The notes: a model not told the origin generated them from the sequence alone. 64,000 nucleotides of DNA from Flavobacterium psychroterrae (GCF_018380615.1 NZ_JAGYVZ010000011.1:62001-126000), one strand, 5' to 3'. Counted from the first letter of the stretch, positions 43,612 to 55,058 are shown. Program-made: numbers and translations.

Positions 43612-44889
43612 TTATTTGTTCGACTTAAATTCTCTCAGCGGATGCCCAGTATAAATTTGTCTTGGTCGACCAATTGGTTCTTTGTTCTCACGCATTTCTT
43701 TCCATTGCGCAATCCAGCCTGGTAATCTTCCAATAGCAAACATCACTGTAAACATATCTGTAGGGATTCCTAATGCTCTGTAAATGATTCCAGAATAGAA
43801 ATCTACGTTTGGATATAAGTTTCTGGATTTGAAATAATCATCTTCTAAAGCTGCTGTTTCTAATTTTTTAGCAATTTCCAAAATAGGATCTTCAACTCCT
43901 AAAGTCTCTAATACTTCTTTAGCCGCTTTTTTGATTATTCTTGCTCTTGGATCAAAGTTTTTATAAACTCTATGACCAAATCCCATTAAACGGAAAGGAT
44001 CATTTTTATCCTTGGCCTTAGCCAAAAATTTATCTGTATCTCCACCGTCTTTATTAATTTCTTCTAACATTTCAAGTACAGCTTGATTTGCACCTCCATG
44101 AAGTGGTCCCCAAAGAGCAGAAACCCCTGCAGAAATTGAAGCGAATAAACCAGCATGAGATGAACCAACCATTCTTACAGTAGATGTAGAACAGTTTTGC
44201 TCATGATCTGCATGAAGAATAAATAATTTATCTAATGCATCTACAATAACCGGATTTGCTGAATAAGGTCCTGTAGGCAATTTAAACATTAACTGCATAA
44301 AGTTATCTACATAACCTGTTGTGTTGTCGTAATAATTTAACGGATAGCCCATAGATTTTCTATAAGTCCAAGTTGCAATTACAAGAAATTTACCCATTGT
44401 TTTACAAATGGCCTCGTACATTTCTTTTTCATTTTCAACGTTTACTGCTTTAGGATTAAACGCAGTTAGAGCACTTGTCAAAGCTGACAAAACTCCCATT
44501 GGGTGAGCCGTTTTCGGGAATCCGTCAATGATATTTTTCATTTCTTCGTTTACCAAAGTATGTTTTTTAATACCATTTTCGAATTGCTCTAATTCTTCAG
44601 CCGTTGGCAATTCACCAAAAATCAAAAGGTAAGATACTTCTAAGAAGTTCGCTTTTTCAGCTAAATCTTCTATTGAATATCCTCTGTAACGTAAAATTCC
44701 TAATTCTCCGTCTAAGAAGGTGATTTCACTTTTACATGATCCAGAATTCTTATATCCAGGATCAATAGTAATAATACCAGTTAAATCACGTAATTTGTTA
44801 ATATCGATAGCTGACTCATTTTCGCTCCCCGTTATTACCGGAAGTTCAATTTTTTGACCATCTACTTCTAATGTAGCTATTTTTGACAT
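43612..44889 (-). CDS. gltA: Citrate synthase
   Basis: Type II citrate synthase of 425 residues condensing acetyl-CoA with oxaloacetate. GSSHAGLFASISAGVSALWG and PLHGGANQAVLEM include the active-site His. FGHRVYKNFDPRARI holds the second His and substrate-binding Arg. VDFYSGIIYRALGIP contains the catalytic Asp. The N-terminal domain (FLDGELGILRYRGYSIEDLA) is that of the hexameric, NADH-sensitive type. It has its own terminator and a -7 box upstream. Confidence 0.97.
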   Translation of the reverse strand: MSKIATLEVDGQKIELPVITGSENESAIDINKLRDLTGIITIDPGYKNSGSCKSEITFLDGELGILRYRGYSIEDLAEKANFLEVSYLLIFGELPTAEELEQFENGIKKHTLVNEEMKNIIDGFPKTAHPMGVLSALTSALTAFNPKAVNVENEKEMYEAICKTMGKFLVIATWTYRKSMGYPLNYYDNTTGYVDNFMQLMFKLPTGPYSANPVIVDALDKLFILHADHEQNCSTSTVRMVGSSHAGLFASISAGVSALWGPLHGGANQAVLEMLEEINKDGGDTDKFLAKAKDKNDPFRLMGFGHRVYKNFDPRARIIKKAAKEVLETLGVEDPILEIAKKLETAALEDDYFKSRNLYPNVDFYSGIIYRALGIPTDMFTVMFAIGRLPGWIAQWKEMRENKEPIGRPRQIYTGHPLREFKSNK

Positions 44890-44926
44890 AATATATCGGA
44901 AATAAATCTTTAAAATAATAATTTAT

Positions 44927-44934
44927 CAAATCTA
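44927..44934 (-). promoter_or_regulatory. -7 element before gltA
   Basis: TAGATTTG on the minus strand, 37 bases before the start codon and just after the eno terminator. No TTG at 17-23 bases upstream, so confidence is moderate. Confidence 0.4.
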
Positions 44935-44994
44935 AGGAATTTAAGACTAATTAAAAAAAGAATCCTGCTATGAATTTGTTAAAACTCCAAAAAA

Positions 44995-45020
44995 AAACCA
45001 TTCGCATAAACGAATGGTTT
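44995..45020 (-). terminator. Intrinsic terminator of eno
   Basis: Ten-base arms AAACCATTCG (44995-45004) and CGAATGGTTT (45011-45020) with a six-base loop, followed on the minus strand by a long T-run. It lies 24 bases after the eno stop. Confidence 0.9.
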
Positions 45021-45044
45021 AAATTTAATATATAACTCTTACAA

Positions 45045-46349
<1,305 letters not shown>

Positions 46350-46439
46350 TTATTAATAAATTATAAATATTTTTCGAAATTATAAAAATATTTAATATTA
46401 AATACCACATTTAACAATTAAATACCTTTATTTTATTAA

Positions 46440-47558
46440 CTACATCGTTTTAGCAGAAGCTCCTTTTATATTCTCAACAAATTGATCGAATAAATAAGAA
46501 GAGTCATGTGGTCCGGGACTTGCTTCAGGATGATATTGTACTGAAAAACAATTCTTATTTTTCATACGCATTCCAGCCACAGTATCATCATTTAAATGTA
46601 TATGCGTAAGTTCTAATTCCGGATGACCGTTTAAAGCTTCTCTTTTCACAGCAAAACCGTGATTTTGCGAAGTAATTTCACCTTTACCAGTCAGCAGGTT
46701 CTTTACAGGATGATTAATTCCTCTGTGTCCACCAAACATTTTATATGTTTTAACTCCATTTGCCAAAGCAATTATTTGATGTCCTAAACAAATTCCGAAC
46801 AATGGCTTATCATCTGCAATAATTCCTTTTGCAACTTCAATAGCTCCAAAAAGCGGATCTGGATCCCCAGGTCCATTTGAAAGAAAATATCCATCCGGAT
46901 TAAATTCAGCTAAATCTTTGTAAGTTGAGTCGTATGGAAAAACTTTAATATAACAATCTCTCTTAGCAAGATTTCTTAAGATATTTTTCTTAATCCCTAA
47001 ATCTAAAGCAGATATTTTATAAGTAGCATTTTCATCCCCAAAAAAATAAGGCTCAGTGGTTGAAACTTTTGATGCCAACTCTAAACCTTCCATATTTGGC
47101 ACATTCGCCAATTCTTTTTTCAAATCTTCGACTGAAGTACCATCCGTGCAAATAACTGCATTCATAGCTCCATTGTCACGAATATAGCTCACCAACGCTC
47201 TCGTATCAACGTCAGATATACAGATCAAATTTTGCTTAATAAAATAATCCTCCAAACTTCCGGAAGAATCTTCTCTAGAATAATTAAAACTAAAGTTTTT
47301 ACAAACTAATCCAGCAATTTTGATACTATCAGATTCAACTTCTAAATCATTAACACCATAATTCCCAATATGCGGATTAGTCGCAACCATAATTTGACCA
47401 AAATAAGAAGGATCTGTAAAAATCTCCTGATAACCGGTCATCCCTGTATTAAAACAAACTTCACCAAAAGTTTTACCGCTAATTCCGATCGATTTTCCGT
47501 GAAAAATAGTTCCATCACTTAGTAATAAAATGGCGCTTTGTCGTGTAGTGTATTTCAT
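46440..47558 (-). CDS. carA: Carbamoyl-phosphate synthase small chain
   Basis: Glutaminase subunit of 372 residues supplying ammonia to CarB for arginine and pyrimidine synthesis. The N-terminal CPSase domain carries GEVCFNTGMTGYQEI. The class I amidotransferase domain has nucleophile Cys257 (FGICLGHQ) and the His343/Glu345 pair (QYHPEASPGP). carB is not adjacent. The gene has its own well-formed promoter (47632-47662) and lies 103 bases before eno without a clear terminator between them. Confidence 0.97.
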   Translation of the reverse strand: MKYTTRQSAILLLSDGTIFHGKSIGISGKTFGEVCFNTGMTGYQEIFTDPSYFGQIMVATNPHIGNYGVNDLEVESDSIKIAGLVCKNFSFNYSREDSSGSLEDYFIKQNLICISDVDTRALVSYIRDNGAMNAVICTDGTSVEDLKKELANVPNMEGLELASKVSTTEPYFFGDENATYKISALDLGIKKNILRNLAKRDCYIKVFPYDSTYKDLAEFNPDGYFLSNGPGDPDPLFGAIEVAKGIIADDKPLFGICLGHQIIALANGVKTYKMFGGHRGINHPVKNLLTGKGEITSQNHGFAVKREALNGHPELELTHIHLNDDTVAGMRMKNKNCFSVQYHPEASPGPHDSSYLFDQFVENIKGASAKTM

Positions 47559-47631
47559 TATATAATTTGTATTGTTTTTAATTGTTCATGAAACTCCCGA
47601 TGCTCATTTACATTTGTAATTAGATATTTTG

Positions 47632-47662
47632 CAAATTTACTTCTTTAAAAGAGTGCTTCCAA
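47632..47662 (-). promoter_or_regulatory. Promoter of carA
   Basis: TTG (47660-47662), 20 bases, then TAAATTTG (47632-47639) on the minus strand: a full match to the Bacteroidota consensus, followed by CA. The leader to the carA ATG is about 65-70 bases and could hold attenuation, but I see no strong hairpin in it. Confidence 0.75.
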
Positions 47663-47747
47663 GATTTTTTAAAAATTTCATTCATAAAAATAAAACCTTA
47701 TCATTTAAATAAGTTAAATTTTAATATTTTAAAAAAAACCAAAAAAA

Positions 47748-47776
47748 AAGGATAAACTAAAAATTAGCTTATCCTT
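47748..47776 (-). terminator. Intrinsic terminator ending the ribosomal supercluster
   Basis: Arms of 13 bases (47748-47760 and 47764-47776, AAGGATAA core, one mismatch), with a three-base loop and a T-run on the minus strand. It lies 29 bases after the rplQ stop. Confidence 0.9.
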
Positions 47777-47804
47777 GATTTCTATAGAATCATTACTTTC
47801 ATAA

Positions 47805-48293
47805 TTATTCAGAAGCTTCAGTAGTCGATTCTGATTCAGCAGCTGGAGCCTCAGAAGTCTCATCAGCTTTTTTTGCTTTACCACCACGACGGCTTTTAGC
47901 TTTTTTAACTTCTTTTTTACCTCCATTGTAAAGTTCATTGAAATCTACAAGTTCGATCATTGCCATATCAGCATTATCTCCCAGACGATTTCCAACTTTA
48001 ATGATACGAGTGTATCCACCTGGACGGTCTCCAACTTTAGCAGCTACGTCTCTGAACAAGTCAGTTACCGCATATTTACTACGTAAGTAAGCAAAAACAA
48101 TACGACGATTGTGAGTCGTATCTTCTTTTGATTTTGTGATTAAAGGCTCAACGAATTGTTTAAGCGCTTTAGCCTTAGCAACAGTAGTGTTAATACGTTT
48201 GTGCTCAATAAGAGAACAAGCCATATTAGCTAACATAGCTTTTCTATGTCCAGTCTGTCTGCTTAAGTGATTGAATTTTTTTCCGTGTCTCAT
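47805..48293 (-). CDS. rplQ: 50S ribosomal protein L17
   Basis: L17 of 162 residues. The conserved core ([20 protein letters not shown] through [10 protein letters not shown]) is followed by a tail that is first Lys/Arg-rich ([15 protein letters not shown]) and then acidic and Ala/Ser/Thr-rich ([18 protein letters not shown]). Such tails are usual in Bacteroidota and absent from E. coli L17. Last gene of the cluster, 36 bases after rpoA across a palindrome. Confidence 0.97.
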   Translation of the reverse strand: MRHGKKFNHLSRQTGHRKAMLANMACSLIEHKRINTTVAKAKALKQFVEPLITKSKEDTTHNRRIVFAYLRSKYAVTDLFRDVAAKVGDRPGGYTRIIKVGNRLGDNADMAMIELVDFNELYNGGKKEVKKAKSRRGGKAKKADETSEAPAAESESTTEASE

Positions 48294-48308
48294 TGCTATT
48301 TTAAATTT

Positions 48309-48326
48309 AATCCGCCATGGCGGATT
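48309..48326. repeat. Perfect 18-base palindrome between rpoA and rplQ
   Basis: AATCCGCCATGGCGGATT reads the same on both strands. As RNA it would fold with seven-base arms and a CATG loop. It is GC-rich in an AT-rich setting and fills most of the 36-base gap. It may be an RNA processing or stabilising element, or a small dispersed repeat. Confidence 0.6.
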
Positions 48327-48329
48327 GAA

Positions 48330-49322
48330 TTATTCTTTATCTAATTTGTATTTAGCTAAGTCCATTCCGAAAGTTAAATTTTTAACAGCTACAAGTTCAT
48401 CTAGCTCAGTTAAAGATTTTTTACCAAAATTACGGAATTTCATTAGGTCATTTTTATTGAACGATACTAAATCACCAAGTGTATCAACTTCAGCCGCTTT
48501 CAAGCAATTTAATGCTCTCACAGATAAATCCATATCAACAAGCTTAGTTTTAAGCAATTGTCTCATATGCAATGACTCTTCATCATACGATTCTGTTTGT
48601 GCAATTTCGTCAGCCTCGAGTGTAATTCTTTCGTCAGAAAATAACATGAAGTGGTGAATTAAAACTTTTGCAGCTTCAGTAAGAGCGTCTTTTGGATTAA
48701 TAGATCCATCAGTTTTTATTTCAAAAACTAATTTTTCGTAATCTGTTTTTTGCTCAACACGGAAGTTTTCAATTGCATATTTTACATTTTTTACCGGAGT
48801 AAAAATAGAGTCTGTAAAAATGGTACCAATCGCAGCATTCTGTTTTTTGTTCTCCTCAGCAGGAACATATCCTCTACCTTTTTCGATTGTTAAATCGAAG
48901 TTCAATTTGATTTTAGAATCTAAATTACAGATAACAAGGTCTGGATTCAAAACTTGGAAACCTGAAATAAATTTTTGAAAATCACCTGCTGTTAATTGAT
49001 CTTTACCAGAAACAGAAATTGTAACTGCTTCATTATCGATATCTTCAATTTGACGTTTGAAACGTACTTGTTTTAGATTAAGGATAATTTCGGTAACATC
49101 TTCAACAACACCTGAAATAGTAGAAAACTCATGATCTACACCTTCGATACGAACAGATGTAATTGCATAACCTTCTAATGCTGAAAGCAAAACTCTTCTA
49201 AGTGCATTACCAACTGTCAATCCATAACCAGGTTCTAAAGGTCTAAATTCGAATTTACCTTCAAAATCGGTTGAATCGATCATGATAACTTTATCGGGCT
49301 TTTGAAAATTAAATATTGCCAT
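48330..49322 (-). CDS. rpoA: RNA polymerase alpha subunit
   Basis: Alpha subunit of 330 residues. The N-terminal assembly domain has [20 protein letters not shown] and [20 protein letters not shown] linker follows, and the C-terminal domain has [19 protein letters not shown] and [15 protein letters not shown], the DNA- and activator-contacting region. Normal length. It lies between rpsD and rplQ in the conserved alpha-operon order. Confidence 0.98.
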   Translation of the reverse strand: MAIFNFQKPDKVIMIDSTDFEGKFEFRPLEPGYGLTVGNALRRVLLSALEGYAITSVRIEGVDHEFSTISGVVEDVTEIILNLKQVRFKRQIEDIDNEAVTISVSGKDQLTAGDFQKFISGFQVLNPDLVICNLDSKIKLNFDLTIEKGRGYVPAEENKKQNAAIGTIFTDSIFTPVKNVKYAIENFRVEQKTDYEKLVFEIKTDGSINPKDALTEAAKVLIHHFMLFSDERITLEADEIAQTESYDEESLHMRQLLKTKLVDMDLSVRALNCLKAAEVDTLGDLVSFNKNDLMKFRNFGKKSLTELDELVAVKNLTFGMDLAKYKLDKE

Positions 49323-49343
49323 AAATTTCGACTAAGTCAATTA

Positions 49344-49949
49344 TTATTTGTTGTACAACTCTACGATTAATTGTTCTTTAATGTTTTCTGGAATTTGAAG
49401 TCTTGCAGGCACAGAAACAAAAGTTCCTTCTTTAAGATCGTTGTTCCAAGTAATCCATTCATAAACATGACTTGAATTTGATAAAGATCTTTCGATAGCT
49501 TCTAAAGATTTAGATTTTTCACGAACTGCAACTTTATCACCAGGTTTAAGGTGGTAAGAAGCAATATTTACAACTTCACCATTAACAGTAACGTGTCTGT
49601 GAGAAACTAATTGTCTAGCGCCTCTTCTAGAAGGAGCAATACCCATTCTAAAAACAACGTTATCTAATCTTGCTTCACATAATTGTAAAAGAACTTCACC
49701 AGTAACACCTTTAGTAGCTGATGCCTTTTTGAATAAATTTCTGAATTGTTTTTCTAAAATTCCATAAGAATATTTAGCTTTTTGCTTTTCCATTAACTGA
49801 ACAGCGTACTCAGATTTTTTTCCTCTTTTTTTAGCCATCCCGTGTTGTCCAGGTGGGTAATTTCTTTTTTCGAAAGATTTATCATCTCCGAAGATTGCTT
49901 CGCCAAATTTACGAGCAATTCTAGTTTTTGGACCAGTATATCTTGCCAT
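49344..49949 (-). CDS. rpsD: 30S ribosomal protein S4
   Basis: S4 of 201 residues, the first protein to bind the 5' domain of 16S r[23 protein letters not shown] starts the protein. It is the form without the N-terminal zinc cysteines. The S4 RNA-binding domain ([20 protein letters not shown], then [15 protein letters not shown]) is intact. In many bacteria S4 represses its own operon. Here a foldable leader lies directly upstream (49968-50021). Confidence 0.97.
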   Translation of the reverse strand: MARYTGPKTRIARKFGEAIFGDDKSFEKRNYPPGQHGMAKKRGKKSEYAVQLMEKQKAKYSYGILEKQFRNLFKKASATKGVTGEVLLQLCEARLDNVVFRMGIAPSRRGARQLVSHRHVTVNGEVVNIASYHLKPGDKVAVREKSKSLEAIERSLSNSSHVYEWITWNNDLKEGTFVSVPARLQIPENIKEQLIVELYNK

Positions 49950-49967
49950 TTCTAAAAAATTAAATTT

Positions 49968-50021
49968 AAGGTAGAGATTATGAATTCAGGTCAAATCCTT
50001 CGATAATCTATATTCTACCTT
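49968..50021 (-). ncRNA. Structured leader before rpsD, candidate S4-binding element
   Basis: In the 95-base gap between rpsK and rpsD. The minus-strand RNA can pair AAGGTAGA with TCTACCTT and GATTAT with ATAATC, with a five-base bulge on one side and a 21-base loop. It ends 19 bases before the rpsD start codon. Position and shape fit an autoregulatory binding site for S4. Ribosomal leaders for S4 have been proposed in Bacteroidia, but I could not compare with a model. Confidence 0.55.
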
Positions 50022-50044
50022 GTTTATACTATGAATAAATAAAA

Positions 50045-50428
50045 TTAAACTCTACGTCTTTTTGGAGGACGACATCCGTTGTGAGGCATTGGAGTAACAT
50101 CGATAATCTCTGTAACTTCAATTCCACCGTTATGAATAGAACGAATAGCAGACTCACGTCCGTTTCCTGGTCCTTTTACATAAACTTTTACTTTTTTAAG
50201 TCCAGCTTCAAGAGCTACTTTACTACAATCTTCTGCTGCCATTTGGGCTGCGTATGGAGTGTTCTTTTTAGAACCTCTAAAACCCATTTTACCAGCTGAA
50301 GACCAAGAAATAACTTCACCTTTTTTGTTAGTCAAAGAAATAATGATGTTATTGAAGGTAGCAGAAATATGAGCTTCTCCCGTTGATTCAACGATAACTT
50401 TACGTTTTTTTGCAGTTGCTTTAGCCAT
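50045..50428 (-). CDS. rpsK: 30S ribosomal protein S11
   Basis: S11 of 127 residues, lining the mRNA exit platform of the small subunit. [39 protein letters not shown] and the ending [16 protein letters not shown] are diagnostic. Normal length. It follows rpsM by eight bases and precedes the structured rpsD leader. Confidence 0.98.
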   Translation of the reverse strand: MAKATAKKRKVIVESTGEAHISATFNNIIISLTNKKGEVISWSSAGKMGFRGSKKNTPYAAQMAAEDCSKVALEAGLKKVKVYVKGPGNGRESAIRSIHNGGIEVTEIIDVTPMPHNGCRPPKRRRV

Positions 50429-50436
50429 ATTACTTA

Positions 50437-50811
50437 TTATTTAGTTGCTTTTTTCTTGTTAGCAACAGTTTTTCTTTTACCTTTTCTTGTTCTAGAGTTG
50501 TTTTTAGTTCTTTGTCCTCTTAACGGAAGACCAGATCTATGACGGATACCTCTGTAACAACCAATATCCATTAAACGTTTGATGTTTAAAGAAACTTCAG
50601 AACGTAATTCTCCTTCAATTTTGAATGCTCCAACAGCTTCACGAATTGCTCCGATCTCGTCATCATTCCAATCTTGAACTTTTTTGTCTTGGCTAACTTG
50701 AGCTTTCTCTAAAATCTCAATAGCTCTACTTCTTCCTAATCCAAAGATATAGGTAAGTGCTATAACACCTCTTTTATTTTTTGGGATATCTACCCCTGCT
50801 ATTCTTGCCAT
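50437..50811 (-). CDS. rpsM: 30S ribosomal protein S13
   Basis: S13 of 124 residues at the head of the 30S subunit, contacting P-site tRNA and bridging to the 50[21 protein letters not shown] and the RNA-contacting [20 protein letters not shown] are typical. The C-terminal tail is Lys-rich ([14 protein letters not shown]). It follows rpmJ by two bases. Confidence 0.98.
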   Translation of the reverse strand: MARIAGVDIPKNKRGVIALTYIFGLGRSRAIEILEKAQVSQDKKVQDWNDDEIGAIREAVGAFKIEGELRSEVSLNIKRLMDIGCYRGIRHRSGLPLRGQRTKNNSRTRKGKRKTVANKKKATK

Positions 50812-50813
50812 AA

Positions 50814-50930
50814 TTATCCTTGTCTTTGTTTAAATCTAGGATTCTTTTTGTTTATTACGTACAATCTCCCTTTTCTACGCACAATGATGCACTCGGGACT
50901 TCTCTTTTTTACTGATGCTCTAACTTTCAT
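50814..50930 (-). CDS. rpmJ: 50S ribosomal protein L36
   Basis: Tiny L36 of 38 residues ([20 protein letters not shown], then [18 protein letters not shown]). Three of the four zinc ligands of the E. coli type are replaced: positions 11, 27 and 32/33 are Ser, Asn and Arg, leaving only Cys14. It is therefore the zinc-free form usual in Bacteroidota. It sits between infA and rpsM, with 12 and 2 base gaps. Confidence 0.96.
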   Translation of the reverse strand: MKVRASVKKRSPECIIVRRKGRLYVINKKNPRFKQRQG

Positions 50931-50942
50931 AGTGAATATCCT

Positions 50943-51158
50943 TTAATATCGATAAGTAATTCTTGCTTTTGACAAATCATAAGGACTCATTTCTAGTTTC
51001 ACTTTATCACCAGGTAATAACTTGATGTAATGCATACGCATTTTTCCAGAAATATGAGCAATTACGATATGTCCATTTTCTAACTCTACACGGAACATCG
51101 CATTTGATAATGCTTCGATGATTGATCCGTCTTGTTCTATTGCTGATTGTTTTGCCAT
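50943..51158 (-). CDS. infA: Translation initiation factor IF-1
   Basis: IF-1 of 71 residues, a single S1-like OB fold that occupies the A site during initiation. [20 protein letters not shown] and the [20 protein letters not shown] stretch are standard. ITYRY at the end is close to the family's ending. It follows secY by seven bases, as in most Bacteroidota. Confidence 0.97.
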   Translation of the reverse strand: MAKQSAIEQDGSIIEALSNAMFRVELENGHIVIAHISGKMRMHYIKLLPGDKVKLEMSPYDLSKARITYRY

Positions 51159-51165
51159 ATAAAAA

Positions 51166-52512
51166 TTAAGCTACTGCTTTTCTATTTTTACCAGTCTTCA
51201 TTAAACCATCATAATGTTTGTTTAACAAGTATGAATTGATTTGTTGAATAGTATCTATTGCAACTCCAACCATAATTATTAACGAGGTACCTCCAAAAAA
51301 CATTGCCCAAGATTGTTGTACATCCATAATACTTACAACAATAGCTGGGAACACAGCAATCAAAGCAAGGAATAAAGATCCTGGGAAAGTTATTAAAGAC
51401 ATCACTTTATCAAGAAATTCTGAGGTTTCAGCTCCCGGACGAACGCCAGGAATAAAACCACCACTTCTTTTCAAATCATCAGCCATTTTGTTAGTAGGAA
51501 CTGTAATCGCAGTATAGAAAAATGTAAATACAATAATTAAAGTTGCAAATACAAAGTTATACCAAAATCCAAACATATTACTAAAAGCGCCAACAATAGA
51601 TTGTGATGTGTCTGATTTAGACAATCCAGCTACAGCTGCAGGTATAAACATAATTGCCTGAGCAAAAATGATTGGCATAACCCCAGAAGCATTAAGCTTA
51701 AGAGGAATCCATTGTCTATTACCACCTGCCAAATCTTGCTCATAATCCCCGCTTGTCGTACGACGAGCGTATTGAACAGGAATTCTACGTACTGCCATTG
51801 TAAGCAATACACAAGAAATAATTACTAATAACCAAACAATAATTTCAATAACTAACAACATTGGACCACCATTGTTATTGGTAACTCTGGTTGTAAACTC
51901 TTGAATAAAAGCTTGCGGTAAACGCGCCAAAATACCAACCATAATCAATAATGAAATTCCATTTCCAATACCTTTATCTGTAATTTTTTCTCCAAGCCAC
52001 ATAGCAAAAATAGTACCAGTAACTAAGATAATAACAGACGAAAACAAAAATTCAGGTGAATTAAAGCCTAGTAAGAATGCACTTCCAGGTAACGTTCTGT
52101 ATAAATTATAGATATAAGTTGGACCTTGAACCAGTGTAATAGCTATAGTCAACCAACGAGTGATTTGATTAATCTTTTTTCTACCACTCTCTCCATCGTT
52201 TTGAAGTTTTTGCAAATAAGGAATCGCAATTCCCATTAACTGAACAACAATAGATGCAGAAATATAAGGCATAATACCTAAAGCAAAAACTGAAGCTTTA
52301 GAGAAAGCACCCCCTGTAAACATGTCTAGGATAGATCCTAAACCATTTTTAGTTTGTCCCGCTAAACCTGTTAATTGAGTTGCGTCAATTCCAGGCAGCG
52401 TTACGTGTGCACCAAAACGATATACTAAAAGCAATCCTAATGTAATTAAGATTCTATTTTTCAGTTCTTCGATTTTCCAAACATTACTTATTGATTCAAT
52501 AAATTTCTTCAT
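51166..52512 (-). CDS. secY: Preprotein translocase subunit SecY
   Basis: Channel subunit of the Sec translocon, 448 residues with ten membrane spans. [15 protein letters not shown] follows the first span. [20 protein letters not shown], the [15 protein letters not shown] plug-proximal region and the cytoplasmic loop [20 protein letters not shown] are all present. It lies at the end of the spc genes after rplO, as usual. A short frame inside it (51630-51812) is an artefact. Confidence 0.98.
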   Translation of the reverse strand: MKKFIESISNVWKIEELKNRILITLGLLLVYRFGAHVTLPGIDATQLTGLAGQTKNGLGSILDMFTGGAFSKASVFALGIMPYISASIVVQLMGIAIPYLQKLQNDGESGRKKINQITRWLTIAITLVQGPTYIYNLYRTLPGSAFLLGFNSPEFLFSSVIILVTGTIFAMWLGEKITDKGIGNGISLLIMVGILARLPQAFIQEFTTRVTNNNGGPMLLVIEIIVWLLVIISCVLLTMAVRRIPVQYARRTTSGDYEQDLAGGNRQWIPLKLNASGVMPIIFAQAIMFIPAAVAGLSKSDTSQSIVGAFSNMFGFWYNFVFATLIIVFTFFYTAITVPTNKMADDLKRSGGFIPGVRPGAETSEFLDKVMSLITFPGSLFLALIAVFPAIVVSIMDVQQSWAMFFGGTSLIIMVGVAIDTIQQINSYLLNKHYDGLMKTGKNRKAVA

Positions 52513-52525
52513 CTTAGTAGATAAG

Positions 52526-52978
52526 TTATATAGTTACAGCTTCTCCTCCAGCAGCTTCAATAGCAGCTTTTGCAGTAGCAGTAAATTTGTGGGCAGTTAC
52601 TTTTAATTTTGCTTTCAACTCTCCTCTACCTAAAATCTTAACGATTTCATTTTTGGTAGCTAGACGATTTGACACGAAATCTGTCATAGAAACAGAATCA
52701 GTAATCACACCATTGTCTACTAATAATTGAAGCGTATCTAAATTAACACCTTCGTATTCTTTACGATTGATGTTTGTGAAACCAAACTTAGGTACACGTC
52801 TTTGAAGTGGCATTTGCCCTCCTTCAAAACCAATCTTTTTAGAATAACCAGAACGAGATTTTGCTCCTTTGTGACCTCTTGCAGAAGTACCACCTTTTCC
52901 TGAACCTTCTCCTCTACCTAATCTTTTATTTTGATTGTGTGTTGACCCTTCAGCTGGTTGTAAGTTACTTAAATTCAT
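52526..52978 (-). CDS. rplO: 50S ribosomal protein L15
   Basis: L15 of 150 residues. The Gly/Arg/Lys-rich N-terminal extension (KRLGRGEGSGKGGTSARGHK) winds into 23S rRNA. The globular part ends with VTAHKFTATAKAAIEAAGGE, the L15/L18e motif. It lies 13 bases before secY and 11 after rpmD. Confidence 0.97.
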   Translation of the reverse strand: MNLSNLQPAEGSTHNQNKRLGRGEGSGKGGTSARGHKGAKSRSGYSKKIGFEGGQMPLQRRVPKFGFTNINRKEYEGVNLDTLQLLVDNGVITDSVSMTDFVSNRLATKNEIVKILGRGELKAKLKVTAHKFTATAKAAIEAAGGEAVTI

Positions 52979-52989
52979 AACAGTATTTG

Positions 52990-53172
52990 TTATTTAGCTT
53001 CTTCGACAGAAACTAAGTGTTTAACTTTGTTTATCATCCCAAGGATAGCAGGATTCGAATCATGCTCTACAACTTGTCCCATTTTACGTAGACCTAAAGC
53101 TTCCAAACCTCTCTTTTGAGAAAGAGGACAGTTGATTTTGCTTCTTACTTGTTTTACTAATAATTTAGCCAT
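52990..53172 (-). CDS. rpmD: 50S ribosomal protein L30
   Basis: L30 of 60 residues: [20 protein letters not shown] and [20 protein letters not shown] give the ferredoxin-like L30 fold. Normal length for the bacterial form. Between rpsE and rplO in the conserved spc order. Confidence 0.96.
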   Translation of the reverse strand: MAKLLVKQVRSKINCPLSQKRGLEALGLRKMGQVVEHDSNPAILGMINKVKHLVSVEEAK

Positions 53173-53184
53173 AATTTCCTTGAA

Positions 53185-53706
53185 TTAACCTTTAAAAACT
53201 TTTTCTAAAGAAACACCTCTTTGTTTTGCAACAGTATAAGCGCTTCTCATTTGTAATAAAGCATCAAAAGTTGCTTTTACCACGTTATGAGGATTTGATG
53301 ATCCTTGAGATTTAGATAATACATCATGAATACCTACTGATTCAAGAACTGAACGAACAGCTCCACCAGCAATAACTCCTGTACCATGAGAGGCAGGAAT
53401 TAAATATACACGCGCACCACCAAATTTACCTTTTTGTTCGTGAGGAACAGACTGTCCATTCAAAGGAATTTTTACTAAATTTTTCTTAGCATCTTCTACC
53501 GCTTTCGCAATTGCTTCAGAAACGTCTTTAGATTTTCCTAATCCATGACCAACTACTCCGTTTTCATCACCTACAACTACAATAGCAGAAAAACCGAAAG
53601 CTCTACCACCTTTTGTAACTTTAGTAACACGATTAACACTTACCAGACGATCTTTAAGTTCAAGACCACTTGGTTTTACCAATTCTACATTTTTGTATTT
53701 AGACAT
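53185..53706 (-). CDS. rpsE: 30S ribosomal protein S5
   Basis: S5 of 173 residues, involved in decoding fidelity next to S4. The N-terminal double-stranded-RNA-binding domain ([20 protein letters not shown]) and the C-terminal domain ([39 protein letters not shown]) are complete. It precedes rpmD by 12 bases. Confidence 0.98.
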   Translation of the reverse strand: MSKYKNVELVKPSGLELKDRLVSVNRVTKVTKGGRAFGFSAIVVVGDENGVVGHGLGKSKDVSEAIAKAVEDAKKNLVKIPLNGQSVPHEQKGKFGGARVYLIPASHGTGVIAGGAVRSVLESVGIHDVLSKSQGSSNPHNVVKATFDALLQMRSAYTVAKQRGVSLEKVFKG

Positions 53707-53712
53707 AATATA

Positions 53713-54063
53713 TTAGAATTTAAGTCCAGCCGCTCTTGCGCCTTCTGCTAATGATTTAATACGACCGTGATACAAATATCCACCTCTGTCAAAAGTGATG
53801 GTATCAATCCCAGCTTTTAACGCTTTCTCTGCAACTAATTTTCCAACAGCAGCAGCGACTTCAACGTTAGTACCTTTTCCTATTTCTTTTTCTCTTGAAG
53901 ATGCAGCTAAAATAGTAACTCCGTTTACGTCATCAATAAGTTGAGCATAAATTTCCTTGTTACTTCTAAATACAGATAGTCTTGGGTTAGCAGTAGTACC
54001 ACTAATCGATTTTCTAATTCTGAATCTAATTCTCTGTCTTCTATCAGATTTTGTTAATGACAT
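53713..54063 (-). CDS. rplR: 50S ribosomal protein L18
   Basis: L18 of 116 residues, binding 5S rRNA. The basic N-terminus [16 protein letters not shown] is followed by [18 protein letters not shown] and the ending [20 protein letters not shown], all family-typical. Six bases before rpsE. Confidence 0.97.
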   Translation of the reverse strand: MSLTKSDRRQRIRFRIRKSISGTTANPRLSVFRSNKEIYAQLIDDVNGVTILAASSREKEIGKGTNVEVAAAVGKLVAEKALKAGIDTITFDRGGYLYHGRIKSLAEGARAAGLKF

Positions 54064-54074
54064 AATCTTATTTT

Positions 54075-54617
54075 TTAAGCTGATTTACCTGCTTTTCTTC
54101 TTAATACTTCACCCACAAATTTAACACCTTTTCCTTTGTACGGCTCTGGCTTACGGAAACCTCTGATTTTCGCAGCAACCTGTCCTAAAAGTTGTTTGTC
54201 AAATGATGTTAATTTTACGATAGGGTTTTTACCTTTTTCAGATATTGTTTCTAAAGCTACTTCTGGAGCAATTTCTAAAACAATATTGTGAGAATATCCA
54301 AGAGCTAAATCTAGCTTTTGACCTTGGTTTGAAGCTCTATAACCAACTCCAACTAATTCAAGTTCTTTTGTAAAACCTTCAGATACACCAATAATCATGT
54401 TATTGATTAATGATCTGTATAATCCGTGTTTTGCTCTTTGGTCTTTATGATCAGACGATCTTTCTAATAAAACTTGATCGCCTTCAACTTTTACAGTAAT
54501 GTCCGAAAACTCCTGAGTTAGTTGACCTTTTTTTCCTTTTACTGTAACGATACCGTCCTTAACTTCAACAGTTACTCCCGCAACGATTACAACTGGGCTT
54601 TTACCTATTCTTGACAT
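54075..54617 (-). CDS. rplF: 50S ribosomal protein L6
   Basis: L6 of 180 residues with the two related domains of the family. [20 protein letters not shown] begins the first. [20 protein letters not shown] and the ELVGVGYRA motif follow. The end, [20 protein letters not shown], is the L6 signature. It follows rpsH by 18 bases. Confidence 0.98.
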   Translation of the reverse strand: MSRIGKSPVVIVAGVTVEVKDGIVTVKGKKGQLTQEFSDITVKVEGDQVLLERSSDHKDQRAKHGLYRSLINNMIIGVSEGFTKELELVGVGYRASNQGQKLDLALGYSHNIVLEIAPEVALETISEKGKNPIVKLTSFDKQLLGQVAAKIRGFRKPEPYKGKGVKFVGEVLRRKAGKSA

Positions 54618-54635
54618 CTTATTTAGTCTTTAAAA

Positions 54636-55034
54636 TTAGTATACGTAACAAATTACTTCACCACCTACATTTAATTGTCTCGCTTGTTTTCCAGTCATAA
54701 GACCTTTTGAAGTTGAAACAATAGCAATTCCTAATCCGTTAAGGATTCTTGGTAATTTGGCAGCACCTGCATATTTACGTAAACCAGGTTTACTAATTCT
54801 TTGGATATCTTTAATTACAGGCTCTTTAGTATCTTTATCATACTTTAAAGCAATTTTGATCGAACCCTGAACAGAGTTGTCTTCAAATTTGTAACTCAAG
54901 ATATAACCTTGATCAAATAAGATCTTAGTTATTTCTTTTTTTAGATTAGAAGCTGGAATTTCAACAACTTTGTGGTTTGCAGCCACAGCATTACGAACTC
55001 TAGTCAAATAATCTGCAATAGGATCTGTATACAT
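54636..55034 (-). CDS. rpsH: 30S ribosomal protein S8
   Basis: S8 of 132 residues. It starts at Met 55034 ([20 protein letters not shown]), the standard start. The frame is open 12 codons further (to 55070), but that part runs through the GC-rich hairpin and is not S8-like. The C-terminus ([20 protein letters not shown]) binds 16S rRNA. In E. coli S8 represses the spc operon. Here a promoter and hairpin directly precede the gene. Confidence 0.97.
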   Translation of the reverse strand: MYTDPIADYLTRVRNAVAANHKVVEIPASNLKKEITKILFDQGYILSYKFEDNSVQGSIKIALKYDKDTKEPVIKDIQRISKPGLRKYAGAAKLPRILNGLGIAIVSTSKGLMTGKQARQLNVGGEVICYVY

Positions 55035-55058
55035 ATTTATTTGATTGCGATTATGGTT

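Noticed and set aside
47729..47938. 69-residue frame overlapping rplQ
   Set aside because: Same strand, wrong frame; it lies over the L17 tail and the terminator, and its Lys/Leu-rich content is an effect of the repetitive tail codons.
48271..48657. 128-residue plus-strand frame over rpoA
   Set aside because: Antisense to rpoA and across the palindrome; composition Ser/Leu-rich as expected for a shadow.
51630..51812. 60-residue same-strand frame in secY
   Set aside because: Out of frame within a complete SecY.
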